From an uncultured Eubacteriales bacterium (GTDB lineage Bacteria > Bacillota > Clostridia > Oscillospirales > Acutalibacteraceae), in the NCBI GenBank assembly GCA_900320415.1, contig ONSE01000163.1, positions 1-12,375 of the forward strand: a DNA stretch of 12,375 bases. Reading direction: 5' to 3'. Both the position numbers and the translations under genes were made by a program. The notes under the pieces are model-generated. The model made no database searches. It saw nothing but the letters and a program-made list of their open reading frames with translations, and was not told the origin of the DNA. Shown here piece after piece: positions 1-6,950 of the stretch. How positions within the stretch are numbered: position 1 is the first letter of the stretch; every line of letters begins with the position of its first letter.

Positions 1-362
1 AGACCGTACTTCTTACGCTCTTTCATTCTCGGGTCACGGGTCAGGAAGCCTGCCTTCTTGAGCTTGCCGCGGAGGTTCTCGCTGTCGTACTGGAGCAGCG
101 CTCTGGCAATGCCGTGACGGATAGCGCCCGCCTGACCGGTCACGCCGCCGCCTGCTACACGGCAGACAACATCGAACTTCTCATCGGTCTCGGTGAGAGC
201 AAGAGGCTGTCTTACGATGAGCTTGAGGGTCTCAAGACCGAAGTAATCATCGATATCACGGTCATTGATGGTGATTTTGCCGGTGCCCTGGTAGAGTCTT
301 ACGCGGGCAACAGAGCTTTTTCTTCTGCCTGTACCGTAGAAATAAGGTGTCTTATCGTACAT
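1..362 (-). CDS. rpsI: 30S ribosomal protein S9, C-terminus cut by window edge
   Basis: Reading the minus strand from the ATG at 362 gives an S9 protein starting MYDKTPYFYGTGRRKSSVAR, with the family's GTGRRK motif near the N-terminus. It continues through VAGGGVTGQAGAIRHGIARAL and ends at the window edge in the conserved RDPRMKERKKYG. About 120 codons are visible. S9 is usually about 130 residues, so only the last ten or so (the basic tail that reaches the P-site tRNA in the ribosome) are missing. A strong AAGGAGG ribosome binding site lies 8-9 nt before the ATG. The gene starts 17 nt after the rplM stop, the usual rplM-rpsI pair, and is presumably co-transcribed from the promoter at 846-874. 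It is a 30S subunit component in the cytoplasm. No anomaly was seen. Confidence 0.97.
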   Translation of the reverse strand, partial: MYDKTPYFYGTGRRKSSVARVRLYQGTGKITINDRDIDDYFGLETLKLIVRQPLALTETDEKFDVVCRVAGGGVTGQAGAIRHGIARALLQYDSENLRGKLKKAGFLTRDPRMKERKKYG

Positions 363-379
363 TCTGTTCTGCCTCCTTC

Positions 380-808
380 TTAAACTTCAAACGTCTCGGG
401 CTTCTGAGCCTGATGGTTGTGTTCCGCACCCTCAAAGAGTCTGAGTCTGAGAAGAGCGTTTCTGCCGAGAGTGTTTTTGGGAAGCATACCCTTAACGGCA
501 AGCTCCATCGCCTTGGTGGGCTTTGTCGCCATGAGGGTATCGTAGCGTGTCTCTTTGAGATGGCCGATATAGCCGGTGTGACGCTGCCACTTCTTCTGAG
601 TGAGCTTGCTGCCTGTGAGCACAGCGTCCTTGCAGTTGATGATGATTACGTGATCGCCGCAGTCCACGTGGGGAGTAAAGGTGGGCTTGTGCTTGCCTCT
701 GAGGAGCACCGCCGCCTGAGCCGCCACTCTGCCGAGAGGCTTGCCAGCCGCGTCGATGACATACCAGCTGCGTTCAACTTCGCTTGTCTTAGCCAAATAT
801 GTTGACAT
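380..808 (-). CDS. rplM: 50S ribosomal protein L13
   Basis: This 142-residue protein starts MSTYLAKTSEVERSWYVIDA and has the L13 hallmarks: GKPLGRVAAQAAVLLRGKHK, the DCGDHVIIIN block, and the central WQRHTGYIGHLKETRYDTLM segment. Length is normal for Firmicutes L13 (142-148). It is an early-assembly 50S protein. The ATG at 808 is preceded by TTAGGAGGAAAATAAT, a strong ribosome binding site, and rpsI follows after 17 nt. The consensus promoter at 846-874 would give a leader of only about 30 nt. That is too short for the structured L13 autoregulatory leader known in other Firmicutes, and I see no hairpin in it. This is a housekeeping anchor next to the accessory cluster. Confidence 0.98.
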   Translation of the reverse strand: MSTYLAKTSEVERSWYVIDAAGKPLGRVAAQAAVLLRGKHKPTFTPHVDCGDHVIIINCKDAVLTGSKLTQKKWQRHTGYIGHLKETRYDTLMATKPTKAMELAVKGMLPKNTLGRNALLRLRLFEGAEHNHQAQKPETFEV

Positions 809-845
809 ATTATTTTCCTCCTAATCTTTTGTAACGTGCTTTATG

Positions 846-874
846 ATTATACCCCCTCAAATGCCGAATGTCAA
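846..874 (-). promoter_or_regulatory. Consensus sigma-A promoter of rplM-rpsI
   Basis: On the minus strand, TTGACA (874-869) and TATAAT (851-846) are separated by exactly 17 nt. Both hexamers are perfect matches to the vegetative consensus. Expected transcription start is near 839, giving about 30 nt of leader before the rplM ATG. High strength fits a ribosomal protein operon. Confidence 0.9.
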
Positions 875-910
875 CAGTTTTTCGGAAAAATTTAATTTAG
901 CTTGATAAAA

Positions 911-954
911 TCTCAGATATTCTCCTGTTTTCTCTCGTTATCTCTCAGATACTC
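911..954. repeat. Pair of near-identical 12-mers, 32 bp apart
   Basis: TCTCAGATATTC (911-922) and TCTCAGATACTC (943-954) match at 11 of 12 positions. Their start points are 32 bp apart, close to three helical turns, in the gap between the divergent rplM and stress-protein genes. This could be a pair of protein binding sites for either gene. The surrounding DNA is pyrimidine-rich, so chance similarity is possible. I found no convincing promoter for the plus-strand gene between 955 and 1100. Confidence 0.3.
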
Positions 955-1109
955 GCAAACGATTTTTTAAATTCAAACAGCGCCGCCGCATGGAACCGTT
1001 CAAAAAAGCGCCTTTTGCGCAAACTTTCACCTATACTTCACATACACAATATATTTTCATCATAAACGGGGTGTATGATATAGGCACAGTAAAGAAAGGA
1101 GGTGCTCCG

Positions 1110-1526
1110 ATGTACAGCAACAAGCCGTCCATCTTAGCCTGTGTCACAGGTCAGTTCGACTGTGACAGAATTATCGAAACAGCGGCAGAACTCGCCGCGG
1201 AACGTGAATGTGAGTTGAGAGTGCTCACCGTACTGCCGCCGATGGCAGATTATTCCCCGGTATCGTATCAGCTGGAATACTTAAATTTTGTCGCTAAGGA
1301 AAACGGTGCGGATATGACCGTTATTTTCAGCGCCTATGCCCCCGCAGCAGCCGCGCAGTTCGTTACCGAAAACAACATTGACCGCATTGTGACAGGTATG
1401 CACGACGGCGGCAATGAGAGCTTTTTGGTGATGTTCAACCGATTCGCTCCCGATGTGTCAATAACAATGGTTGCCAAGGACAATCTGATTTACAGTATGG
1501 ATGTCTCACAGGCGAACGTCCGTTAA
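1110..1526 (+). CDS. Universal stress protein-like (HUP fold) small protein
   Basis: The product has 138 residues and starts MYSNKPSILACVTGQFDC. The ATG at 1110 was chosen over an upstream in-frame ATG at 990 because AAAGAAAGGAGG lies directly before it and the extra residues look non-coding. The pattern fits a UspA-type alpha/beta fold: strand SILACVTG, a helix (RIIETAAELAAERE), strand ELRVLTVLPP, a middle strand GADMTVIFS, then FVTENNIDRIVTGMHDGG. The usual Usp nucleotide-binding loop (G-x2-G-x9-G-S/T) is only loosely recognisable in GMHDGGNESF, so ATP binding is uncertain. The related nucleotide-binding domain of KdpD is an alternative relative. It is probably cytoplasmic. It stands alone, diverging from rplM, and ends ahead of the terminator at 1647-1686. 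Its stress role is known for the family only. Confidence 0.75.
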   Translation: MYSNKPSILACVTGQFDCDRIIETAAELAAERECELRVLTVLPPMADYSPVSYQLEYLNFVAKENGADMTVIFSAYAPAAAAQFVTENNIDRIVTGMHDGGNESFLVMFNRFAPDVSITMVAKDNLIYSMDVSQANVR

Positions 1527-1646
1527 CCTTTGAACATTTCATTTCAATTTTCTCCTCTAAAATAATTCTCCTTCAATAATATTTCATTCAACGGACCGAA
1601 AAGTCCATCATATAAATCAGTTCCTTTCTTATAAAATAATCTCTCT

Positions 1647-1686
1647 AAAGAAACAGACCCGAGCACAGTCTCGGGTCTGTTTCTTT
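1647..1686. terminator. Bidirectional intrinsic terminator, 17-bp perfect stem
   Basis: AAAGAAACAGACCCGAG (1647-1663) pairs perfectly with CTCGGGTCTGTTTCTTT (1670-1686) across a 6-nt loop. The plus strand ends in TTTCTTTGTTT and the minus strand in TTTCTTTAGAG, so it can stop transcription from both sides. It lies about 120 nt after the stress-protein gene and about 230 nt after the last gene of the minus-strand cluster, between two convergent units. Confidence 0.9.
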
Positions 1687-1912
1687 GTTTCAATCGCGGA
1701 CTATCGGCGCGCGACGACGCGGCGACAACGCAGTTATGCGGAATATAAAGCGACAGAAATTCCCTTAAAGAGTTTTATGAGAAGATCGTATTACATCTCG
1801 TTTACGCGGTAAGCGTTCATCAGACTTTACCATTCCCGTTTCCCTTATATAGCAAGCTCTGACCTGAGCCATACCCATAATACGGCTGCATCTGCCCCGA
1901 GCCAAATCCCTG
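1687..1912 (-). other. Gene-free stretch containing an in-frame Gly/Tyr/Gln-rich extension of the upstream gene
   Basis: No separate gene was found here. In the minus-strand frame of the transglutaminase-like gene, the 30 codons directly after its TGA (1912 down to 1823) stay open until a second TGA at 1820-1822. They encode a Gly/Tyr/Gln-rich peptide with the repeated units GFGSGQ and GYGSGQ. Three of the four base differences between the two 18-nt units are at silent third positions, and the fourth gives Phe/Tyr. This looks like former or conditional coding sequence. The rest, 1687-1819, shows nothing recognisable. Confidence 0.45.
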
Positions 1913-2956
1913 TCAGCGGGTACGGCTGATTACGGTAAAGCCGCCGGAGCGGGCGGGTCTGTCCTCCGAATACGTCTTGATGGACAGGATCACACCTGAT
2001 TTACTGACATAGTAGGTGATCCCCGCCACATCCTTCAACAGCTCATAGATGCGCTGACGGTTCACGAGATCCTCCACCGCCTTACGGGTTTCCTCGGGAT
2101 TTACGAACTTCAGGGTATAAAGTCCGCCGTTACGCATCTGTGTTCTGATAGAATTTGACGCGGCGTAAAAGGAGTAGAACCCGATATAGTATCCTTTGTA
2201 GGTGTAGTAATTATACCGGTTGCTGTTGCAGCTCGGCACATAATACGTGCTGCGGTCAATACGGTGAGAACGCAGCAGATCTCTTTCGGAGAGGCAGAAG
2301 TATTCGTGTGTTTTGTACTTTTCATTCTCTCCCGAAAAATGAGGATCGTCCCAGGTGACGTCGATATAATAATAGTTGTTGTTGATCAGGACGTAATTCC
2401 ACTCGTGATTTGTTTCGCCTGAACTCTCGTCCTTTTTGGAGCCCTCCGTGCGTCCGCAGGGGATACGCAGACGGGTCAGAACCAGCTGGAACGCGCAGGA
2501 GTAGCCCGCACAGACCGCCTGATGCTCAACCAGACAGCCGTAGGCGCCGTAGCAATTCGGCGTAAAGGTGTAGGATGTATGATCGACAATATAGTCGTGG
2601 ACATATAAGATCCTGGCGTATAAGGTAAGCGGACGCACATTTTCAACGAGGCGTTCCACCTCGTTTTCGAGCTCCGCCTGCATGGAGGGAATATTCTCAA
2701 GGCGGATACCTTCTCTCAGAAAGGTGGTAAACTCCAAGGCGTTTTCCGACCTTTTGGAACGGCCCGAGGTATTCAGCCGCAGCCAGAATATCTCGGGATG
2801 ATCATGCAGGATTTTCAGGAACAGATCACTGCAGTCGTCAAAGCTGATTCCCGTCATCTGAAAGGTGAGCTGAAGGGAGAGTATTTTTTCCAGCATCGTA
2901 TCATATTTTGCCTTGTACGCGGGTGTCATTCTTTCGTATTCCGAGTTCTGAAACAT
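1913..2956 (-). CDS. Transglutaminase-fold cysteine enzyme
   Basis: The product has 347 residues. The C-terminal two thirds carry a transglutaminase-like (papain-like) core with the full triad in order: Cys149 in HQAVCAGYSCAFQLVL, His184 in TNHEWNYVLI, and Asp199 in NYYYIDVTWDDPHF. Such domains act as peptidases, transglutaminases or amidases. The N-terminal 110 residues look helical, and I see no signal peptide or membrane segment, so it should act in the cytoplasm. The ATG at 2956 follows AGGAGAAATCT and lies 18 nt after the ATP-grasp stop. This is the last gene of the ubiquitin-like cluster, where it could cleave or crosslink modified proteins. Its last residues, RSGGFTVISRTR, nearly repeat the end of the AAA+ protein. 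The frame stays open for 30 codons beyond the stop. The fold call is firm; the reaction and substrate are unknown. Confidence 0.85.
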   Translation of the reverse strand: MFQNSEYERMTPAYKAKYDTMLEKILSLQLTFQMTGISFDDCSDLFLKILHDHPEIFWLRLNTSGRSKRSENALEFTTFLREGIRLENIPSMQAELENEVERLVENVRPLTLYARILYVHDYIVDHTSYTFTPNCYGAYGCLVEHQAVCAGYSCAFQLVLTRLRIPCGRTEGSKKDESSGETNHEWNYVLINNNYYYIDVTWDDPHFSGENEKYKTHEYFCLSERDLLRSHRIDRSTYYVPSCNSNRYNYYTYKGYYIGFYSFYAASNSIRTQMRNGGLYTLKFVNPEETRKAVEDLVNRQRIYELLKDVAGITYYVSKSGVILSIKTYSEDRPARSGGFTVISRTR

Positions 2957-2974
2957 AGATTTCTCCTGTGGGAG

Positions 2975-4048
2975 TCAGCGAATCAGCGGCAATCGGTAGA
3001 CGCGCTCCAGCACCTCCTCGGTATAGTCGCCGAAAAGAGGCCCGTTGTTCTGCTGCATAAAATCAATGGAAGGTTTTCCGATGTTCATTTCGATCATAAC
3101 CGGTCTGCCGTCGGGTGTAACGGATAAATCCCAAGAAAGCATGGCAAACTGCGGAAGATACAGGTGAAGCCGCTTCGCCGTATCGGCCAGAGCGCGGTAA
3201 TGCGGAACCCTGAGTGAGGCAAAGGAAACACCGCCGGGATGCGCCTTGATTTGATAGCCGTCGTTGGAGTAGCCGAAATCGTGCAGTGTGCCGTCCTCCG
3301 AGATACCGCAGCTGCAGCCACCGGACACATGATTGTCAACGAAGCTGTCTCCGACTCCCATGCGGAGGACAGAGGACAAGACGACCACCTCGCCGGATTC
3401 TCTCAGATAGGTGAGCAGCCTGACGGTGTTGACCGATTCCGGGTGAAAGACAGCCAGGTCGGGATGCTGTTCCACCTTGCTTTGAAAAAGGACGGGGTAA
3501 TCAAATGACATCACCCGGGCGAGCCTGCCGCGATCCTCGGGAAGACGGAGCACCTCCACACCCGTGCCGCCGCAGGAATCCGTGACCGGCTTTGCGACAA
3601 CGGTTTTTTCCTCCTCACAAAGACGGAACGCCTCCCCGCGTGAAATGACCTCGAAGTCCGCGTTCAAAAAGACGGAGCCGTAATGGACAGCGACGGGCTT
3701 CGGCTGGATTTCTTTTGGAAAAATGCGGTATGACAACAGCTTGTCATCCACACCGTAAGCGCGCACGGGATGGTTCAGCAGCTTGTCGATTTCGGCGTAA
3801 AAAATATCCTGCGGGACAAAACGGACGTCAAAAACACCTGTGCGGCTATAGTAGTAAGATATCCACGCCGCGGATGTCAGAGGGGTATAGCGGTTCCAGA
3901 ACTCCAGCGCCTGCCTCTCCTGCTCCTCAGAGAGCCTGCAGGCGTCCTCGCCCAGCTTTTTCAGATCATCCTCAAAGTAAATTCTCATCCGCTCGGAGGA
4001 TAATATGGGATCGGGATCGAGCTTTCTTAATTTTTTCAGGATCTTCAT
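2975..4048 (-). CDS. ATP-grasp ligase (sugar-transfer-associated type)
   Basis: The product has 357 residues. The pattern matches the ATP-grasp family named sugar-transfer-associated: VVAKPVTDSCGGTGV with the ATP lysine (Lys153), the block ESVNTVRLLTYL (204-215), VDNHVSGGCSCGI (237-249), and the metal-binding end LSWDLSVTPDGRPVMIEMN with Asp307, Glu320 and Asn322. The first 110 residues are a helical, charged extension. ATP-grasp enzymes join a carboxylate to an amine or thiol through an acyl phosphate. In the amidoligase branch they add amino acids to peptides or proteins. The ATG at 4048 follows GGAAAGGAGAAGACA and lies 39 nt after the AAA+ gene. Setting it between an unfoldase and a transglutaminase-type enzyme suggests peptide bond formation or end modification in the same pathway. 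That is inference; the family is also common in cell-surface polysaccharide loci. Confidence 0.8.
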   Translation of the reverse strand: MKILKKLRKLDPDPILSSERMRIYFEDDLKKLGEDACRLSEEQERQALEFWNRYTPLTSAAWISYYYSRTGVFDVRFVPQDIFYAEIDKLLNHPVRAYGVDDKLLSYRIFPKEIQPKPVAVHYGSVFLNADFEVISRGEAFRLCEEEKTVVAKPVTDSCGGTGVEVLRLPEDRGRLARVMSFDYPVLFQSKVEQHPDLAVFHPESVNTVRLLTYLRESGEVVVLSSVLRMGVGDSFVDNHVSGGCSCGISEDGTLHDFGYSNDGYQIKAHPGGVSFASLRVPHYRALADTAKRLHLYLPQFAMLSWDLSVTPDGRPVMIEMNIGKPSIDFMQQNNGPLFGDYTEEVLERVYRLPLIR

Positions 4049-4087
4049 TGTCTTCTCCTTTCCGTCAGGGAGTTTTCAGAGGTTCCC

Positions 4088-6091
4088 TTATGTATTGCCG
4101 CCGTCGTTATTGTTGTTATCGGTTCTGCTGACAACAGAAAAACCGCCTGTTCTCGGTGCGTTTGCCGAGCTTGAATTACGGGGCGGGGTGCGGGAGGGAT
4201 TGCGCGACGGATTACGGGAAGGACTACGAGAAGGATTGCGGGACGGATTGCGCGGCGGAGAAGGAGAAGGAGAAGGAGAAGGGGCAGGAGACGGAGCAGG
4301 TCTGGGGGTTCTGACGGGCGCGTGACGGACCGACGCGACAAGCGAAACGTTATCCCTCTCGACAACCAAGTCGTCGATGGTAATGGTATCGCCGTCCTGA
4401 CAGCGCTCAACCTGGACAAACGCCTGCAGGGGCGTAAGATAATAGGTCTCGATTGCCTTCTTTACGCCGCGGCCGCCGGGGAATTCTCCTGAGTCCGCGT
4501 GGGTTTTCACCAGAGCGCGGAGTTTTTCCTCAAAAACATCGCTGTGAACCAGCGTGACCGAACGCTGGGACGCCAGTCTGTCCTTGATATCCTGAAGCTT
4601 CTTCTCATAGATCCTGTTCAGGATCTCCTCGCTGAGCGGATTGAACACGACGATATTGCCCGCCAGACGGGAATAAAGCTCGGGCTTTCCGATACCGTGC
4701 GGAGGAGGCAGCTCGCAGAAATCCTTGACTGCCTTCATAATGGTTTCCTTGACATCGTCAGGATTGGAGAGACTGATCGCCTCCGAGGCGCCGAGGTTAC
4801 TGGTAAAAACGATGATATTATTTTCAAAGCTGACGGTTTCGCCCTTTCCGTCGGTCAGGCGGCCGTCATCCAGAATGGAGAGGAACTTGTTGAAGATAGA
4901 AGGGTGCGCCTTCTCAATCTCATCAAACAGCACCAGAGAGAAGGGATGCGCCTTGATTGCCTCTGTGAGCTGACCGCCCTCGTTATGTCCGACATATCCG
5001 GGAGGGGAACCGGTCAGTCTTTCGGAACTGTGCTCCTGAATAAACTCACCCATGTCAAAACGGACGATCGCGTCGGCGCTTCCGAACGCCAGTCTTGCAA
5101 TCGCCTTGGCAAGCTCGGTTTTGCCCGTACCCGTCAGACCGCACAAAAACAGCGTCCCCTTCGGAGCGGTTTTACCGTCCTCCTGAAAGACGGATGAAAA
5201 TCCGCTCGCGGCAGCCTGGAGCAGAGTCGCCGCCGTTCTGACGGCCTCCTCCTGACCGAAAATCTGGTTGCTGAGAATCTCCTCGGCGTTATCGATCTTC
5301 TCCCTGTTGATCAGCGACCACGGATCCTCCGAGAAGCCCAGCTTGAACAGCTTGATGGTCTCGGACATTTCGCGCGGGGTACAGGTGCGGCTGTCGAGCT
5401 TGGAAAGCGCGACTTTGATTTCCTTCAGCGTCAGGTTATCCGCGTTCTGCGCGACGGAATACAGCTGCTCCTCGGGGAGATTTCGCTGAGAGAAAAGGGT
5501 TTTCAGGTAGTTAAAGCGCAGAACCTGGTCGGGCATCGGCAAAACGATGGATTTGGCGGAGGACTGCGTTGCCATCAGGAACTGCGGCAGGTCAGACGAT
5601 TTCTCGTTGATAAAAATAAGCTGGTGGCGCAGAGAGGAGCTGTTATTCATTATCGCCGCCTTCAGGGAGGTAAACGCTCTCTGGTCGTCGGGCGCAATCA
5701 CGGGACCCGCCGTCAGACAGCGGATAGTGGAGTCAAACACAACGACGATACGTTTGTCGGTCGTGCCGCGGTAGGCGTTGATGATTTTTCTCGCGGCCTC
5801 GGAAAGGCTGGATGCGCGGCCGTTTCCGCCCAGGCGGTTGAATTCATTGAGATCCGCGTCGGAGTAGCTGTTGCTGAAACCGTTCAAAGCGGAATAGAAC
5901 ACCAGAAGTGTCGAAGGAACGCGGCGGCAGGTTCTCCACAGCCATTCGTCCAGATTCATATACCGATCGGGCGCGTTGTCAGCGCAGTACGGAACCATGT
6001 CCTCGATGCAGCCGTGCAGCTGAATGATCGGATATGATTCGGAAAACAGCACAAAGTTTTTTTGCCAGATAGGTATTTCCTTTTTGTCCAT
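4088..6091 (-). CDS. ClpA/ClpB-like AAA+ unfoldase with degenerate N-terminal half and Pro/Arg/Ser tail
   Basis: The product has 667 residues. The C-terminal AAA+ module is intact: entry motif NQIFGQEEAV (275-284), Walker A GLTGTGKT (318-325), pore loop GYVG (365-368), Walker B LVLFDEIEKAH (386-396), sensor-1 Asn432 in VFTSNLG, likely arginine finger Arg475, and sensor-2 GGRGVKKAIE (539-548). This matches the second ATPase ring of Clp/Hsp100 proteins, which pull polypeptides through a pore using ATP. Residues 1-260 look like a second AAA domain that kept a Walker-B-like RIVVVFDST but lost Walker A. Residues 592-640 are low-complexity SP and NPSR repeats, followed by RTGGFSVVSRT and an Asn/Asp tail. 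The ATG at 6091 follows AAAAAGGAGAAAGAGCT. No ClpP gene is adjacent, so it may feed the transglutaminase-type enzyme or simply disassemble modified proteins. The AAA+ call is firm; the partner is inferred. Confidence 0.92.
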   Translation of the reverse strand: MDKKEIPIWQKNFVLFSESYPIIQLHGCIEDMVPYCADNAPDRYMNLDEWLWRTCRRVPSTLLVFYSALNGFSNSYSDADLNEFNRLGGNGRASSLSEAARKIINAYRGTTDKRIVVVFDSTIRCLTAGPVIAPDDQRAFTSLKAAIMNNSSSLRHQLIFINEKSSDLPQFLMATQSSAKSIVLPMPDQVLRFNYLKTLFSQRNLPEEQLYSVAQNADNLTLKEIKVALSKLDSRTCTPREMSETIKLFKLGFSEDPWSLINREKIDNAEEILSNQIFGQEEAVRTAATLLQAAASGFSSVFQEDGKTAPKGTLFLCGLTGTGKTELAKAIARLAFGSADAIVRFDMGEFIQEHSSERLTGSPPGYVGHNEGGQLTEAIKAHPFSLVLFDEIEKAHPSIFNKFLSILDDGRLTDGKGETVSFENNIIVFTSNLGASEAISLSNPDDVKETIMKAVKDFCELPPPHGIGKPELYSRLAGNIVVFNPLSEEILNRIYEKKLQDIKDRLASQRSVTLVHSDVFEEKLRALVKTHADSGEFPGGRGVKKAIETYYLTPLQAFVQVERCQDGDTITIDDLVVERDNVSLVASVRHAPVRTPRPAPSPAPSPSPSPSPPRNPSRNPSRSPSRNPSRNPSRTPPRNSSSANAPRTGGFSVVSRTDNNNNDGGNT
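4178..4291 (-). repeat. In-frame tandem repeats encoding SP and NPSR units
   Basis: Within the AAA+ gene, 4250-4291 encodes alternating Ser-Pro (6-bp units, seen as AAGGAG runs on the plus strand), and 4178-4249 holds six 12-bp units encoding NPSR, NPSR, SPSR, NPSR, NPSR and TPPR. All units are multiples of three, so copy changes would alter tail length without breaking the frame. The encoded segment is a flexible, positively charged linker between the ATPase and its conserved C-terminal motif. Confidence 0.85.
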
Positions 6092-6129
6092 AGCTCTTTC
6101 TCCTTTTTCTAAAAATTACCTCTTTGAAG

Positions 6130-6750
6130 TCAGCTGTAAAGCAGATCCATTGTGGACAGCGAGGCGTCGTCCTCGCCCTCAGCGGAACCTCCCGGCGCGC
6201 TGAAGGTACTCGCGGGAGCTTCACTCAGCTCCTCCCCGGGCATCGTATCCGTCTCCTCCTCGAACAGCTCCCGGTAAAGGGGGAACTCTTTGTCATCACA
6301 CGGAAACAGCCCCGGCTTGTCTTTGTTATGACGATACCAGAGACCCGCCTCACTGTTTGAAAAGCTGTTGCAGTCTATGCACTCATCGCAGTACTGCAGC
6401 AGGTAAAAAATATACTCAAGAAAATCAACCAGCGTATAGCCGGGATAATAGCGATATGAACCAAGTTGTCCGTTGGTGAAGAAGGCAGGGTTGAAAACGG
6501 GCGTTCCAACCACAGTGAAGACCGGACTTTCCAGCGGGTAGCGCTCGGGTAAAACAATTCTAAGCTGACAGCGATTTGTCGTGGTGTCAGGCGAAATGTA
6601 GGTTCGAACATGGAAGGTGACAAGATACTCCTCCACAAAAGGAGGCTCCCCCTTCTCGGCGATCCACGAAACGACAGGTGTGTCTTGAATTCTCTGCATC
6701 TCCTCGTATTCGTTTCCCAGCCTGGTTCTTCGGATATCGTCAAAAGACAT
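6130..6750 (-). CDS. E2-fold (UBC/RWD) protein lacking the catalytic cysteine
   Basis: The product has 206 residues. It is a paralogue of the first gene of the cluster: both have an R-L/I-x-N-E/D-Y-E-x-M start, IQ[DN]TP.VSW, GEPP[FY]VEEY and HV[RK]TY. The UBC core follows, with ERYPLESPVF and then FNPAFFTNGQLGSYRYYPGYTL where E2 enzymes carry HPN...G-x-x-C. The expected Cys is Gly97 and the His is Asn88; Ser98 is adjacent. About 25 residues later comes CDECIDC (Cys121, 124, 127). The C-terminal 50 residues are acidic and disordered. It may act like inactive E2 variants (UEVs), binding Ubl or an E2 partner non-covalently, or it may use another nucleophile. The ATG at 6750 follows AAAAGGAGTGTCAGTA. 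The AAA+ gene starts 38 nt downstream. Confidence 0.8.
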   Translation of the reverse strand: MSFDDIRRTRLGNEYEEMQRIQDTPVVSWIAEKGEPPFVEEYLVTFHVRTYISPDTTTNRCQLRIVLPERYPLESPVFTVVGTPVFNPAFFTNGQLGSYRYYPGYTLVDFLEYIFYLLQYCDECIDCNSFSNSEAGLWYRHNKDKPGLFPCDDKEFPLYRELFEEETDTMPGEELSEAPASTFSAPGGSAEGEDDASLSTMDLLYS

Positions 6751-6950
6751 TACTGACACTCCTTTTCGGAATAATATCATTTATCCTGATTTCCGTTAAA
6801 TGCCTCGTATGGGGCGAAGCCCAAAAAACTGCATAAAACGGCATATACGCCCAAGGGCGCGGCGGAGCGGCACATTTGCCTGCGGCGCCTTCCCGATAAA
6901 AATATATGATTTTTTTCGGGAATCAGCACCGGAGGGTCCCTTGAGCAGCG
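6751..6950 (-). other. 200-bp intergenic gap with inverted repeat; possible internal promoter
   Basis: This is one of the three long gaps in the cluster. TTCCCGA (6890-6896) pairs with TCGGGAA (6916-6922), and inside it AAAAA pairs with TTTTT, giving a 13-position stem with one mismatch around a short AT-rich loop. It has no U tract on the minus strand, so it is not a plain terminator. A smaller CGCCC-AA-GGGCG palindrome lies near 6850. Close to the next gene, TTAACG-17 nt-TATTAT on the minus strand could be a weak promoter, but it would leave almost no leader before the ribosome binding site. The arrangement would allow the second half of the cluster (E2-like, AAA+, ATP-grasp, transglutaminase) to be expressed at a different level. 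Confidence 0.45.

Noticed and set aside
347..805. Plus-strand open frame across rplM
   Set aside because: Antisense shadow of L13.
1035..1082. Promoter for the stress-protein gene (TATGAT near 1076 and AT-rich DNA upstream)
   Set aside because: No acceptable -35 hexamer at 16-18 nt spacing; too weak to list.
5333..5341. LGF tripeptide (AAA+ residues 251-253) as a ClpP docking loop
   Set aside because: ClpP-docking IGF/LGF loops lie inside the AAA+ large domain after Walker B; this one lies in the linker before the module.
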